Shown here piece by piece: positions 43,000-55,234 of a stretch of 64,000 nucleotides of DNA. This DNA is from Selaginella moellendorffii (lineage: Eukaryota; Streptophyta; Lycopodiopsida; Selaginellales; Selaginellaceae), in NCBI RefSeq assembly GCF_000143415.4, contig NW_003314285.1, positions 1,283,587 through 1,347,586 of the forward strand, written 5' to 3'. Below the pieces are notes generated by a model. That model was not told the origin of the DNA, did no database searches, and was given only the letters and a program-made list of their open reading frames with translations. Each line of letters starts with the position of its first letter. The stretch's first letter is position 1. The position numbers and the translations under genes are program-made.

Positions 43000-45822
43000 G
43001 CTCCGCCGGTGGTCACACGGGGACACAGCGACAGTTCTCTTCTAGTCTTGGAGGCCGTAGCTCCACTCTTCCTCTCTAACTCTCTCTCGGGGATTCTTTG
43101 TGTACAATGGCTCTCCTACTCTGCTGTACAGTCTCATCGCTCGGCTGCTAAAGACTACTCTACTACTCTACTTACACAAGGTCTTCACTAGAACAACACC
43201 CAAGTTTTTCTCTCCTTGATCATCCAGTTCCTGTCCGCGCGATGAAGAAACCTTGAGAGTTCGCGATGATCTTCGTCCGAAGGTTCCTCGATGTTTGAAG
43301 AACTGGACGACGATAACGACGACGACACAAGCTTCACAACAAGCTGCCGCGCTGCTCTTCTCGTTTTTGTATAGGAAGAGGGAAGAAGCCGAAGCCAGCA
43401 GCAAGGGCCGATCCATTCTGATACAACCCAAAACGAGTCAAATAGTCATAGTATCATCAAATCAGTCAAGGAAGACAAACAAAATCTCTCGCTCCAAAGC
43501 GCAAGCTCTCCCTTGTCGTGGAATAACTCTGGTTTCATCCTAAGCAGTCTATACTGCTCAAGGCAATCAAGCTCTGTTTTTGCTCTTTCGTCCACACGGT
43601 GATCATCAAGCAAGAGATCTCTGGATAAATACCCAGAGAGCTCTCTGGAGCTGGAAAATGACATTGGTGGCGACCATTTTCAAGTTGTGTTCTTCGTCTT
43701 TCTTTGGAGAGATCTGGCACTCTTTCCTTGACTGCTGCCCTCGATTACGATTTGGTCCGTGGTGGCAGCGCTGGTAATTGAATCTAGCAAGGCCGGGCCA
43801 AGAGTCCACATTCGCTCGTGTTTGGCTTTGCCTCTCTCTCTCGGAAACATCATTCTCTCTTTGGGTTCTTGGCTGGTTTGTTTGATTTCATTAAAGCCCG
43901 GTGATACGAATGCCGTACGTGGAGACAACCAAATGCCCTAGAAAAACGATTCATGCACGAAACAGTGCTTGTACGTAACAGGCTTCGGGTTAAACAATCC
44001 TCCTCTTTTTCTTCGGGTCGTGATTTTGCATGTCGGCCGCAACGTGGAGAAGCAGTGTCAGCCGGACACCAAATATCAAAAATTTAAGATCTGGGCGAGG
44101 TTTTCTCGTGTTCTCTACTGTTCTTTACAAGCTTGAAGCATTGAAAAGTGTGGATAATGTGGTCACCACACGGGCAGGACCTCCCTCTCCCTCTCTGTCT
44201 CTCTCTCTAACTCTATTGCTCCACAAACACATGATTGAGAGCTATGATCTATCCAAAAGTCGATGTTTGTTGATCAAAGTGTGGAGACCTTGGGGCTTAG
44301 AATATAAATGAGAGTTGCCGGGTACCAGTACGTGTGGGTGACAAAAATATTCCAGGATCTAGGGCTTTTAAACTTGGCAGGGACGAAGAAACACCAAAAC
44401 GAATATTATAATTGCAACCTTTAATTACCAAATTAAGTTGTGTGCACGCGTTTAAAAAACTATAAGTTTCCATAAATATTAAATGCGGGGAGGGGGGGGG
44501 TTTTTTCAAAAAACCGCGGGCAAACGCGCGGGAAAACAAAAAGACCGCGCCAAAACCACGGACGGAATATGCCCGCACTCATTCCGGCGGGTGTGTACGA
44601 AAGGCGCGCCATCCGCGCCCTCCGCTCCAACGGCCGCGATGCCGCCGTACGCATCGCCAGGGGAATCTCTTTTCCGTACCGTGCTCCGATCTTTTGTGGA
44701 TGATTGGGGTGGCAGGATGGCTCCGATTTGATGGTTGTTTTGTGCATGGCCGGTTTCGATCTCACACGTAAAATGTGGGCAGGGTTTCAGTTTTTCCACC
44801 CAGTTTTTGTAGCAGACTCTTAAGCACTCAGCCTGCAGCTCGCAGAAGAATAGAAGAAAGTGGCTCTTCGGCTAAAAGATTCTACCTTTTCTGTATATAT
44901 ATTGCGAAGAAAATAGCTATATTGCAAAAGAAACGCAGCTTTCTCCTCAGGTAGCAGCAAACTGCACATACGTGGAGCCGAGAGCTGCATACGTGCCTGT
45001 AATAATACCACGGATGGGAACAACACTCTGGGGGTGTGAGGTGAAAAAGATGGCGGACTTTGATTGGGGTCCTCGTTTCGAACGTATGCATGCGAGTGAT
45101 CTCGTGACAGGGCTGGAAATTTTCGCCCCAAATCCATCTCTTGGGGAGCTTGCGTTGCCCACTGTGTGTTTGCATGTCCTAGAGTGCGTGGTGACAATGG
45201 ACGACTTGAATGGGGGCGATTGAAACGTCGGGCGAGAGAGACAATCGCCCAGAGAGATGGAAAGATCCACGGATTTATAAGTGTACGGTAACCCTGGCTT
45301 GCTAGATTTAGCGGCGAGCCGCCGCTAAAAGTGGAGCAATCGCTGTCCGTAGATATTCCCTGTGAAGGGTTGGACAATGGTACATTGTGACTATGAGATT
45401 GCGTGGAATATTTTGTAGCATGATTTGCCACCTTATCAAATGGAAGCCACTGATTCACGTGAACGTTGTTGTGGCAAGAGGATAGAATCAAACGAGGGGG
45501 ATATTTGTACACTCGCCTCGAGGCCAGTGTGTCTCGTACATGATATGAGTATTGTTATACAGTACATGGTCTAGTACGCTTTGTGGGCCTCTACCTAGTG
45601 TGTAGATGGGCCTGGAGGATGGACAAAAGCATACCAAATAATTTGTGCTCTCTTTTCAATGACCAGTTCTTTCACATCTCCAAAGGCTCCAAGACAAGCA
45701 AAAAGGGGGAGAGCAGAAAGTTCTACCCTAGAAGCCAAGAAATGGAAAGAAGAAGAAGAGACTTCTTCCATAGCTAGGAAGATTTGGCAGGCCCCAAGTC
45801 AGGATAAGAGGAAAAACTAATG
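43000..45822. other. Long intergenic region, 2.8 kb
   Basis: It holds the KRP 3' flank and then sequence without a recognised gene. Poly-G (44487-44497) and GC-rich DNA at 44510-44700 stand out from AT-richer surroundings. A 230-codon minus frame (45512-44820) has no family signature. CT-rich tracts lie at 44180-44215. Confidence 0.4.
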
Positions 45823-45903
45823 TGTTGAGAGTGGGATTCGAACCCACGCCCTTTCGGACCAGAACCTTAATCTGGTGCCTTCGACCAACTCGGCCATCTC
45901 AAC
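45823..45903 (-). tRNA. tRNA-Leu (AAG)
   Basis: 81 nt including the discriminator base. The minus strand starts GTTGAGATGGCCGAGTTGG and ends GTTCGAATCCCACTCTCAACA. The five-pair anticodon stem CCAGA/TCTGG leaves the loop TTAAGGT, so the anticodon is AAG (45866-45868), not TAA. The variable arm TCCGAAAGGGCG is present. It lies 39 bp before the start codon of the second PPR gene, on the opposite strand. Confidence 0.92.
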
Positions 45904-45942
45904 TTTGGACATCCGTATGCTTCCGTATGATCCTCCGTACGC

Positions 45943-48066
45943 ATGACTTTGTCCGGCGTGGATGACTTTGTCCACCTCGCTCGGTCGTGCGCAAGGAGCA
46001 AATCGCTTGAGGATGCACGGGAGCTGGATTGGAAGATCGCCCAGAGCGCGCACTCCGGCAACAGGTTCCTGGCGAATCTCGTCGTGGACATGTACGGCAA
46101 GTGCGGCAGCTTGCAAGACGCGAGGAATGCGTTTGCTCGGATCAAAGATCCAAACGTTTACTCGTGGAACATCGTAATCGCAGCACATACCCAGAACGGG
46201 CAGCTGGATCACGCCCGTTTGCTGTTCGATCAGATGCCTCACAAGGATATAGTCTCGTTCAACTGTATCATCGCTGCGTATGCGAGAAAGGGCGACTTGC
46301 GGGAGGCGAGAAAGATCTTTGAGAAGATGACCGATCGAGACACCGTGACTTGGAACACGATGCTTGCTGCGCATGCCCAAGGGGGGCATTTGCGTGAGGC
46401 GAAGCTTTTGTTCGATCTCATGCCTTCCAAGAATGTGGTGTCTTGGAACGCGATGATCGGAGCTTACGCCGCGGCGGGACTGCTTGCCGAGGCGCGGCTC
46501 GTCTTCGATCGGATGCCCACCCGCGATGTGGTGTCGGGGAATGCGATGATCGCCGCCTACGTCCACGGCAGCCAGATCCATGAAGCGCGACGGATCTTCG
46601 ACTCCATGCCAGAGAGAAATGTGGTGGCCTGGACCGCGATCATGGCTGGCTATGCCAATGCTGGCTACCTCGATTTCGCGAGGATCATCTTTGACAAGAT
46701 ACCCAACAAGAACATCGTCTCTTGGAACGCGATCATCGCCGCGTACATCCAGCACCACCGCTTGCTCGAAGCTCTCGCGATGTTCGACGATATGCCACAG
46801 CGGGATGTTGCGTCGTGGAACACGATGATCGCGGGGCTTGCGCAGGCCGGGCGGATCGATCATGCGCGCCGGCTTTTCGATTCCATGCCCAAGCGTGATC
46901 TTGTGTCATGGAACACGATGGTGAGTGGCTATGCGGCGTTGGGCTTCTTGGGCGAAGCTAGAGCGATCTTTGAAAAGATGGTAGACAAGGACGTTGTGTC
47001 GTGGAACACGTTAATTGCGGCATATTCTCACAATGGTAATGTACGTGAGGCAAAGATTCTCTTTGACAGAATGCCCGAGAGGGATAATCCGTCGTGGAAT
47101 GCCATGCTTTCAGCATATGCCGGTTCTGGGCATCTGGAAGATGCTAAGCGTTTGTTTGACAAGATGCCGGACAAGAATGTGGTGTCTTACACGTCAATGG
47201 TAGCGGCTTACGGGAGCAATGGCTGCTTGAACGAAGCAAAGGAGATGTTTGATTCGATGGTGGAGAGAAACGTCGTGTCGTGGAATGCGATGATCGCGGC
47301 ATTTAATCAAAATGGTGGTGCTCGAGAGGGGATCGCGCTGTTCAAGGTGATGGATCTCGAGGGCGTGGAGATGGACAAGATCTCCATAGTTTGTGCTCTT
47401 GAGGCTTGCGCGCTGGCTGTGTCGCTTGTCGATGGAACTCGCGTCCACTCCAGCATTCTCGGAGGCAAGCTCGCTAGGGACTACGTCGTGCAGACCGCGC
47501 TCGTGAACATGTACGGCAAGTGTGGGAACCTGGTCGAAGCTCGAAGGATCTTCGACTCGATGAGCTTCAACTTCCAGGACTCGGTGCCTTGGAACTCCCT
47601 CATTGTGGCCTACAGCCAAAACGGCGAGGGCGACAAGGCTCTGGATCTGTTTGGAACGATGGTGCTGGATGGGATGATCCCGGACGAGATCACCTTCATG
47701 GGAGTTCTCAGCGTTTGCAGCCACGCGGGGCTTCTCGAGGAGGGTCTGCAATACTTCCGGACTCTGGGCGATCACGGGATCGTCCCGACTGTGGATCACT
47801 ACAAGTGCGTGGTTGATCTGCTGGGACGCGCTGCGAAGCTGGAGGAAGCGTCGGGTCTCGTGGAAGCAATGCCGTATGAGCCCGACGAAGTTGCATGGAT
47901 GACTCTCCTCAGCGCTTGCAAAGTTTACGACGATGACAAGATTGGGATGCGAGCGGCGGAGGGGCTCGTGGAGATTGATCCAGAGACGGCGGCACCGTAT
48001 GTGTTGCTGTCCAACATATACGTAGAAAGGAACAAAGGCCCCGTAGCCGGAGCAAAGAAAGGATGA
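45943..48066 (+). CDS. Pentatricopeptide repeat protein, SS-rich PLS class with E motif
   Basis: 707 residues, intronless. A degenerate opening (DFVHLARSCARSKSLEDARE, VVDMYGKCGSLQDARNAF) is followed by about 12 consecutive 31-residue SS repeats of the type VVSWNxMIAAYxxxGxLxEARxxFDxMPERN. A P1-L1-S1-P2-L2-S2 tail follows (IALFKVMDLEGVEMD, ALVNMYGKCGNL, DHYKCVVDLLGRAAKLEEA) and a partial E motif (VAWMTLLSACKVYDDDKIG, APYVLLSNIYVERNKGP). It lacks E+ and DYW. The repeats' fifth residue is Asn or Thr and the last is Asp or Asn, so an RNA target can be predicted. It should act in an organelle, but no strong targeting peptide is seen. Confidence 0.93.
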   Translation: MTLSGVDDFVHLARSCARSKSLEDARELDWKIAQSAHSGNRFLANLVVDMYGKCGSLQDARNAFARIKDPNVYSWNIVIAAHTQNGQLDHARLLFDQMPHKDIVSFNCIIAAYARKGDLREARKIFEKMTDRDTVTWNTMLAAHAQGGHLREAKLLFDLMPSKNVVSWNAMIGAYAAAGLLAEARLVFDRMPTRDVVSGNAMIAAYVHGSQIHEARRIFDSMPERNVVAWTAIMAGYANAGYLDFARIIFDKIPNKNIVSWNAIIAAYIQHHRLLEALAMFDDMPQRDVASWNTMIAGLAQAGRIDHARRLFDSMPKRDLVSWNTMVSGYAALGFLGEARAIFEKMVDKDVVSWNTLIAAYSHNGNVREAKILFDRMPERDNPSWNAMLSAYAGSGHLEDAKRLFDKMPDKNVVSYTSMVAAYGSNGCLNEAKEMFDSMVERNVVSWNAMIAAFNQNGGAREGIALFKVMDLEGVEMDKISIVCALEACALAVSLVDGTRVHSSILGGKLARDYVVQTALVNMYGKCGNLVEARRIFDSMSFNFQDSVPWNSLIVAYSQNGEGDKALDLFGTMVLDGMIPDEITFMGVLSVCSHAGLLEEGLQYFRTLGDHGIVPTVDHYKCVVDLLGRAAKLEEASGLVEAMPYEPDEVAWMTLLSACKVYDDDKIGMRAAEGLVEIDPETAAPYVLLSNIYVERNKGPVAGAKKG

Positions 48067-48389
48067 GATATTTGGGAAATCGTGAAGGATGCTGCGAGGA
48101 AGATACACTGGTAGTATACGCGACAAAGACCACTCCCATATGGATCCATTCCTCGAGAAATTTTGTTTGATGCTATCTTCTCGGAGATCTCTCACAAAAC
48201 GTCTTCTTCGCATCGATCGGCTTCTCCAGTTTTGAGACCGCGAACCTCTCGACCAAGATCAAAAGGGCCCGGGATCATTGAAACGAAAGCACTGGGAATT
48301 GTCATCAAATCCTTGGAAAAGTTCACAGAAGTCTCTGTGACTTCACAGATGGAACAAAAACAAAGTCTCCTTGAGTTCACGCACCTTTT

Positions 48390-49926
48390 TCATTGCACTC
48401 CAGACATTCTCGCCCAGTCCACGAACTGCATGCCTCCGTAGACGTTGTTCGCGAATCTTACGCCCACAGTGAACGCCATCGCCACCAGCGGGACTCTCTT
48501 GGCCACCGGGCTAGCCTCCACTACACGCTCCAAACCATTGATGACTTGGTACCTCGTGTTGGAAGAAACACCCATGAACACGGCCCAGAGGAGAGCCGAC
48601 TTGACGAGGGGTGGAACAGGGACGTCGGCGTGGCCCGGTTTCCCCATTTTCCTGTAAGACATCGGGGCTAAGCTCATACCGTCGAGAGAAAAAAGCATGT
48701 AAAGGTACCTCTTGAGAACCATGATCGAATTCGCAACCCCTTGACCAACCAATCCACAAACAAACCCCACAACTCCGTATTGAAGAGCCTGTGTAAAGGA
48801 GAGAGCGTCAGGCAATACAATCCGTTTGAAGTTTTTTTCCACCTTGAAGAAAAATGCGCCTAGTCGTTGTTGTACACTGAACTTCCGTCCTGGTCTCTCG
48901 GCTTCAAAAATGCTGGCAAAGAAAAAGCATGGCTGAAATATGTGCAAGTTTAAGGCGGACAGTACCTGCTTGGCAGAGCTTTGATCGTTCTGGACAAGCG
49001 TCCAGCCGACGCAGGAGCGGCTCCAAATTGGACAAACGGAGCCAGCATCGTCACAAGCGCAACGTCCATGACGATGCCTACCAGCAAGTCCGACATGTAG
49101 AGCTCAAACTCGTTCCAAAAGTCCTTGCCACGCTTGTTGACCTCTGCAAACGTTGCACAGCCGGAATCAATAGCCACCTGTAGTACACAATACAAAAACA
49201 ACCTTGAAACCAAAGCGAGAAGAAAACCATGCATGTACCTCGGTGAGAACTTTGAAAAGAAAGCTTGGATCCGCAAGCATCCGGTTGCGTAGAATCGGAC
49301 TACTTCTCACCGCTGGACCAAGAGGCCAAGGAGCAGCCTGATCGAAAGAGTCAAGTTGAGCAAGCAAAGAAGAAAATGATCACCTGAAAATCCAAGTAGC
49401 GTGTGAGGATGAGCTCTCGAAGCCCACTAGCTTTCGCAGCCTCGGCCAGATCCGCGGGAAGAACAGCCCCTCTCGCTTTAACCTGCCTTTCAACCTCCTC
49501 GGCGCTCAACAGGGATCCAAATTCCTTTTCTGCCCGATCGGATCCACCGTCGTCGCCATCACCATCGCCACTTCCATCGTCCCCTCCTCCCCCTCCTCCC
49601 CCCTTCCCTCCTCCACCGCCATCGCCAAAATCCTCTTCTCGATGCTGATGATCCTGGGCGATATTCAGCACATCCACGCCGGATCCGGGCGCCGAGCAGC
49701 GGATTGGAAAGATTTGTCGCTTCTTGGCGAGAAAAAAGCCCCACCTGACACGGTCGATCTTGATTCTGGCGGCTCCCACGGCCACGATGCCCCGGAAACG
49801 CGCAGCATTTGCATGATCGGCGATGGAGGCGGCAGTGGTGGCGCTAGAGCAGCGCTCCACCGCCAGCATTCTCACCTCTCTTCCCTTAAACCCTAAACCC
49901 GTCCTGGAAGAATGGCCAAAGTTCAC
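48390..49926 (-). CDS. RETICULATA-related chloroplast membrane protein (DUF3411)
   Basis: Four exons on the minus strand (49926-49384, 49338-49240, 49177-48966, 48912-48390) give 458 residues; a start at 49869 would shorten it by 19. The N-terminus is Arg/Ala-rich like a transit peptide, followed by an acidic Gly/Asp low-complexity run and the family landmarks AAKASGLRELILTRYLDFQ, RNRMLADPSFLFKVLTE, FELYMSDLLVGIVMDVALV, FEAERPGRKFSVQQR and VSSNTRYQVINGLERVVEA. Hydrophobic helices fit the inner envelope location known for the family, whose members affect leaf mesophyll growth and amino-acid supply. The exact transport or structural role is not known. It converges with the PPR gene, with a gap of 320 bp. 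Confidence 0.92.
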
Positions 49927-49939
49927 GTGGAAAATTCGA

Positions 49940-50084
49940 GCCTTTAGTTTCCTAACAGGATTCGAACGCGAGTAGAAATTTATACATAAAAAGAATTAGT
50001 TTTAATCTTTAATAAGTTATTAGAATACTGCTAAATTAATTGCATTACCCAAAAAGTCTAAGAATTTTTTAGATATTACGGTTT
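49940..50084. other. AT-rich flank
   Basis: Unique AT-rich sequence between the RETICULATA-related gene and the gypsy element. Nothing recognised. Confidence 0.4.
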
Positions 50085-50246
50085 TGTGAGTTTAAGTGTA
50101 TGGCTACAATGCCCTATACTAATATTAGTGTAGTGGGATTTTGGTAGCTGTTAAATTAGTTTTAATCCAGATTACTCATTTTTGTATACAAATTAGGGTT
50201 AATATGCATATTTCTGTATTCCATTTCTATATTTTATACATTTACA
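50085..50246 (+). repeat. 5' LTR of the decayed gypsy element
   Basis: 162 bp, TGTGAG to TTTACA. The primer-site region that follows (TTGGTGAAGATAAGG) is not the initiator-Met type used by the other elements here. Confidence 0.65.
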
Positions 50247-50791
50247 TTGGTGAAGATAAGGAGTAGCTTTACTTGTTCCTAAAGAGTGTTTAGATTTTGC
50301 TTTAGATTTAACTTTTACATTGTTTAAATCTCTTTTTTCTTATAATTTTTCTAAAATTTTTCTTTTTTGCTCTTTTACTTTCATTCATTTTTATAGTAAA
50401 GTAATAGCCTCTTCCTTTTTGACTTTAGAGCAATAATTGGTGCAATTGCTCAATGGTATGTAATTGCAATTAAACAATCAAACTCAGTTGATAGTGGCAT
50501 TTATGGCATGTGGTATAACTACTCTTACTTTTGCTACCAATCCTTAAGTTTAGCTAAAGATTTTCCATAGGAATTCTAGGGATAATATATATCATTAGTT
50601 CAATCACTTTATAATGATTGCCATATATCATTCTTGGGATGATGCTCAGTGTTTACATGAATTTCTCACGCAATGGTACAATGGTTTAAGTGCAGCCATT
50701 CATAAGGATTAAAGCATTCTCTCAGACATCAAAAATGAGCTTGGAAAGTAAACACTATATGAACTAGTGCTGAGTGAATCCTTTGATAATC

Positions 50792-51361
50792 TATAAGCAA
50801 CCAAAGAAAACGATTCGAGAGACAGTCCATGGGATTCAAATATAGAGGGAAAGGGCCCATGAACAAGAGTGCACCCCCTTTTCCAATCGGTTAAGGGTCT
50901 TGGGATATTTAGGGTTAAGCGTCCTTGGGTTAAAATAGTACTGGGCTGGGTGACCTCCCGGGAAGTTCAAACTCAGGAGCTTACATTTGGTATTGGAGCG
51001 GGTCTTGGGTCCGACTCTGTTGGTTGGCTAGGGGAATCACACCACATGTTGATTGACATCTGGCTGGTCCAGTTTGCTCCTGTTGGGCTCGACCCGAGGG
51101 GTAGGGTGTCAAGCGGCTCTCAACTTCCGTTCACGAGGGCGTGAACTTGTAGGGAAGCGTGGTGGATTGTAAGCAACCAAAGAGAACGACTCGAGAGACG
51201 GTCCATGGGGTTCAAATATAGAGGGAAAGGGCCCATAAACAAGAGTGCACCCCCTTTTCCAATCGGTTAAGGGTCTTGGGATATTTGGGGTTAAGTGTCC
51301 TTGGGTTAAAATAGTACTGGGCTGGGTGACCTCCCAGGAAGTCCAAACTCAAGAGCTTACA
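50792..51361 (+). mobile_element. Complete TRIM retrotransposon, 570 bp
   Basis: Two 194-bp LTRs (50792-50985 and 51168-51361) are nearly identical over their length. They begin T(G/A)TAAGC and end GCTTACA. The flanking duplication TAATC is exact (50787-50791 and 51362-51366). A primer site TGGTATTGGAGCGGG follows the first LTR at 50988, and a G/A-rich tract (GGGAAGCGTGGTGGA) precedes the second. The 182-bp interior is non-coding. Terminal-repeat retrotransposons in miniature move with proteins supplied by other elements. A second family member lies at 15908-16303. Confidence 0.92.
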
Positions 51362-54300
51362 TAATCCTCTCAAAAAAAAGATGGAGGAGGGGTCATTAAC
51401 TTATTCGCACAAGTACCTTTTGCTAATCGTGTGACTCTTTATTTTCCGAAAGCATCTCGGTGTCCAAACCTTCTACTGTAGCAGTGTCAATAGGGTATTA
51501 TCAATGCCAAGGTCTTCACCTAGAAAATGAAGGTTATCAATTTGGAAAATGCTAACAATGTTAATAAGTGTGACCAACTTCATCATACGCTCAATAGAGG
51601 ATATCATGGCCATGACCATGTTCTCGTGCTTATCCTTGAACCCAGGTAGCAACAACATTAACCTCTATTGGAATAGGACCATCTCTCATATGAAGTGGAG
51701 CTAAAGGACATGCAATGAGAAGTGAAAAAGGTGACATCTCATAATGTTATATTAAATGAAAAGCATCATTAAAGGTGGCTGGAGCAAATGTATACATAAG
51801 TTCTACAAGATCTTGACGAAGTGAACTTGATCCACTCTGATATATTTGGCTCCGCACGAAGTAAGCGGCTTCAAAACCAAATGCTAAATTGCATCATAGA
51901 CTTAAATGACCCTTGATGAAGACAATGCAATTGTTGGAAGATATCATTGTAATTGTCAACATATTCAAGTTTTATAACAAAAGGTCTTCTATTATTCTCT
52001 CCATGTTTGTTAATACAAAATCAAGTTTATCTTCTATTGCTCAGCCTATTGCCACACATTGTTGTTTACATTTGTGTAGTGTGGTAGAGCTAGTTTTCAT
52101 TCTATATGGCAATAGTTGTACACATATATGTATGTATACAAGATGAGGTAGACCTAGTTGTGCATATGCGTGATTTCAAGCCTGAGCTACAATCATTGTG
52201 GATGGTGCTAAGTTAAGTTTTTAACCTTATCCTTAGTATGGATTGGTTGCGGCGTAATCATGCTAAATATGACTTTGAAACTTTTCCCCCTTATCTCATA
52301 CTTCTTTATATGTCATTTATTCCTTTCACTTTTGTTCTTCTCCATCCTTTTACTTCTACCTCTACTTCCATCACTTTTGTCTTCCCATTACTTCCTTTTA
52401 TATTTTCATTTTGCTCCTTTATTCCCTCTTCCGATCTTTTTAATAGTCTTTGTGTTGTAGTGATTGATCAACTTATGCAGGAGTATATTAATATGTTATT
52501 TGGGATCAAGATTGCAACACATCATTTTATTCCAACTAAGGATGCTCATTTAATCAAGGTTTTTGTTCATCATCAATCACCAAAAGAGATCAAAATCTTA
52601 TACGCAAACATCAAAGAAATGTTGGAAAATAGTGTTATTTGAAAGTTATGGAGTCCTTGGGCATGTGAATCTCATATTATGACAAAATCTGATTGGAGTA
52701 TTCACTTTTGCATCGATTATCATCTGTTAAACGAAGTGATGATTCTAGATGTGTACCTTCTTCCTCACACTATTAATCTCTTGGATCGTTTAAGGAGAAT
52801 TTGTTAATTCACCAAGTTAAATCTTGCTTTTGGGTATTAATAAGTGCCAATGGCCAAAGAAGATATTCCTAAGATTCCATTTAATTTGAATAATGTTCTA
52901 GCAACTTTTTAGTAAATGATAAATGAGGTTCTTTATGACATATTGGAAGTAACTATTGACTTCATCAATAATGGATCTCGAATCTTGATAAGCCCTTTAA
53001 AGTGCATTATGATACATTTGGCTATGCTATTGAGGATGTGGGAGGAATATATCTGTGATGTTCATAAGGTGCTGGATTAGCTATAGAAAGTTGATCTAAA
53101 GATGAAGTAGTCAAAGTGTGTGTTTGGGTCTAAGGACATAACTTATCTTAGATACTATATTTTTCATGAGGGCTTGTAAATTGATCTTGACAAACTTGTG
53201 GATGTTCTAAAGCTCCTTATTATAACATGTGTAAATGATATGCATCGCTTCTTGTGTAAGATGTAATATCTTGATTGTTTTGTTGATCATCTTTCTGATC
53301 ACACTACATTATTGTGAGCGTTGTTGAAATCATCAATATCATCTTTCATCTGGTCTATGGATTGTGAGAAGGTGTTTACAGATTTTAAAGAATTATTGAC
53401 AACTCCTTCAATTTTGGCATATCCTAGCTATACTCAACCTTTCATTTTATGCGTAGACTTTTAATATCGGTTTTGGAGGTGTGCTAATGCAAAAATTCTC
53501 AAATATGTTTGGTTAGCACTATCCCATTACATATATCAGCCATATATTACAATTAACATAGATGAATTACTCCATGATAGATAAAGAGTGTTTAGCAGCA
53601 GTTTGGGGTTTCAAGAAATTTCATATATATTTACATGGTTCTCAAATATTACTAAAAAGTGATCATGCTGCAGTTATTTAATTATTGAAGTGGAAGAACT
53701 TGGTTGGTTCAATTACTCAATGGGGTATATAATTTTGATGTTGTTTATTGCCTGAAGAGTTTTTATAGCTAATATTGATGCCCTTTCTCAAACTCCTTTT
53801 CCTTCTTCGCTCTCTTATTATGTTTTTTATGAGTCTATTGTTCCAGCACTTATGGATTTTGTAGACATAACATTAACGGTTGCTATACTTAATATTTAGT
53901 GTTCACAAGGTGTAGAGCAAAATTTACCTTTTCTTGATGATTCGAAAGCTTTGAGATAGGTTTGAGAATCCTAAATCATTTATTAATGACTTGCTATTTT
54001 AGCATTTATATTTTTAGTATCACATTGAGGATGGCCTTCTTTATATTGTGGGGACAAATCCTAATGATCATTTATAGTTGGTGGTGCTTTCAATCTTTAT
54101 TTCATGCTTTCTCCACGCTTACCATTATTCTCCTATTCTAGGTAGGCATATGGGACATTGTTCTATGACCAAAAAGCTACACAGGTCTTTCTATTGGTCA
54201 AATATGTGATGTGATGTTATTTGGTATGTGCATCTTGTAAGCTCGTAATACTCCCCTTCACGCTGCAAAAGGACAGTTGGAGTCAATTGCAATTTCTTAT

Positions 54301-55234
54301 ATGTTTGAGTTGATAGCATTCAATCTGATAGGGCCTTTTCCACGATCGATTGTTGGTAGTGAGTATGGCAATATTGCTTCTCATTACTTGACTCATTGGG
54401 TGGAAGTTAGTGCTCTTTCTAGTACATCTACAATTGCTATTAGATACTTCCTCCTCAATTTAGTAGTGTTTTAGCATTCTTGTCCGAAGCAGATTCTTTT
54501 GGATAATAGTCCCATATTTATGACTGAGGCATTTCATGTTTTGATGTTTTAGTTGAGGATACACTACACTTTCACGAGTGCTTATCATCCATAGACAAAT
54601 GGTTTAGTGGAACGGCTCATTCAGACCTTCAAAGGGATGATTGCAAAGTACGTGAACTTTCAACATTTAGATTAGGATGGTTATTTGTGATCTCTTTGGT
54701 ATACATATATCACAAGGGTGTAAAGTTCTATTAGTGTTTCACTATATAATCTTCTATATGGTCATGATTTAATACTATCAATAGAGTTGGGTTTACCTTC
54801 ATAATTGCCATAAGTTACCAATGCTAGGTCATAGGATTAATATTTGATGAGCATTCTTCCACTTATTTGACACCTGAGCCGCATATAAATGGGACAAGAA
54901 TGGCATTACAACTCCTATCATTGTCCGCATATAGAGTATAAAGTGGATGACTTGGTGTTAGTCTATTTTCCCAATCTTACGGTACATGGTTTATCTAAAG
55001 GGCTCCTTGCTCAGTGGAAAGGAGCATATTAAATGTTGTGGCAAATGGTATTGCAAATTTATGAGGTTTGATATGATGTTTAATATGTAAATCATCCAGA
55101 ATCTATGCATGTGTAATAGTTAAAATGTTTCATATAAAGGGATCATGAATGCTAATACCTCCTCCTAATATTCCTCTAGATCCTAGCCCATCTACAAAAG
55201 AATGGTTTTCTATCATTTTGAGAGGAAAGTATGA

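Noticed and set aside
44820-45512. 230-codon minus-strand frame between KRP and PPR genes
   Set aside because: No recognisable domain, low-complexity Ser/Pro/Arg-rich stretches and no splice or promoter support.
45823-45903. First read as tRNA-Leu (TAA)
   Set aside because: Folding the five-pair anticodon stem places AAG, not TAA, in positions 34-36.
45817-46863. 348-codon minus-strand frame over tRNA-Leu and the second PPR gene
   Set aside because: It is the reverse shadow of the 93-bp PPR repeats; the repeating HxxExxxR pattern follows the repeat period.
47194-48213. 339-codon minus-strand frame antisense to the second PPR gene
   Set aside because: Same reason; no independent family signature.
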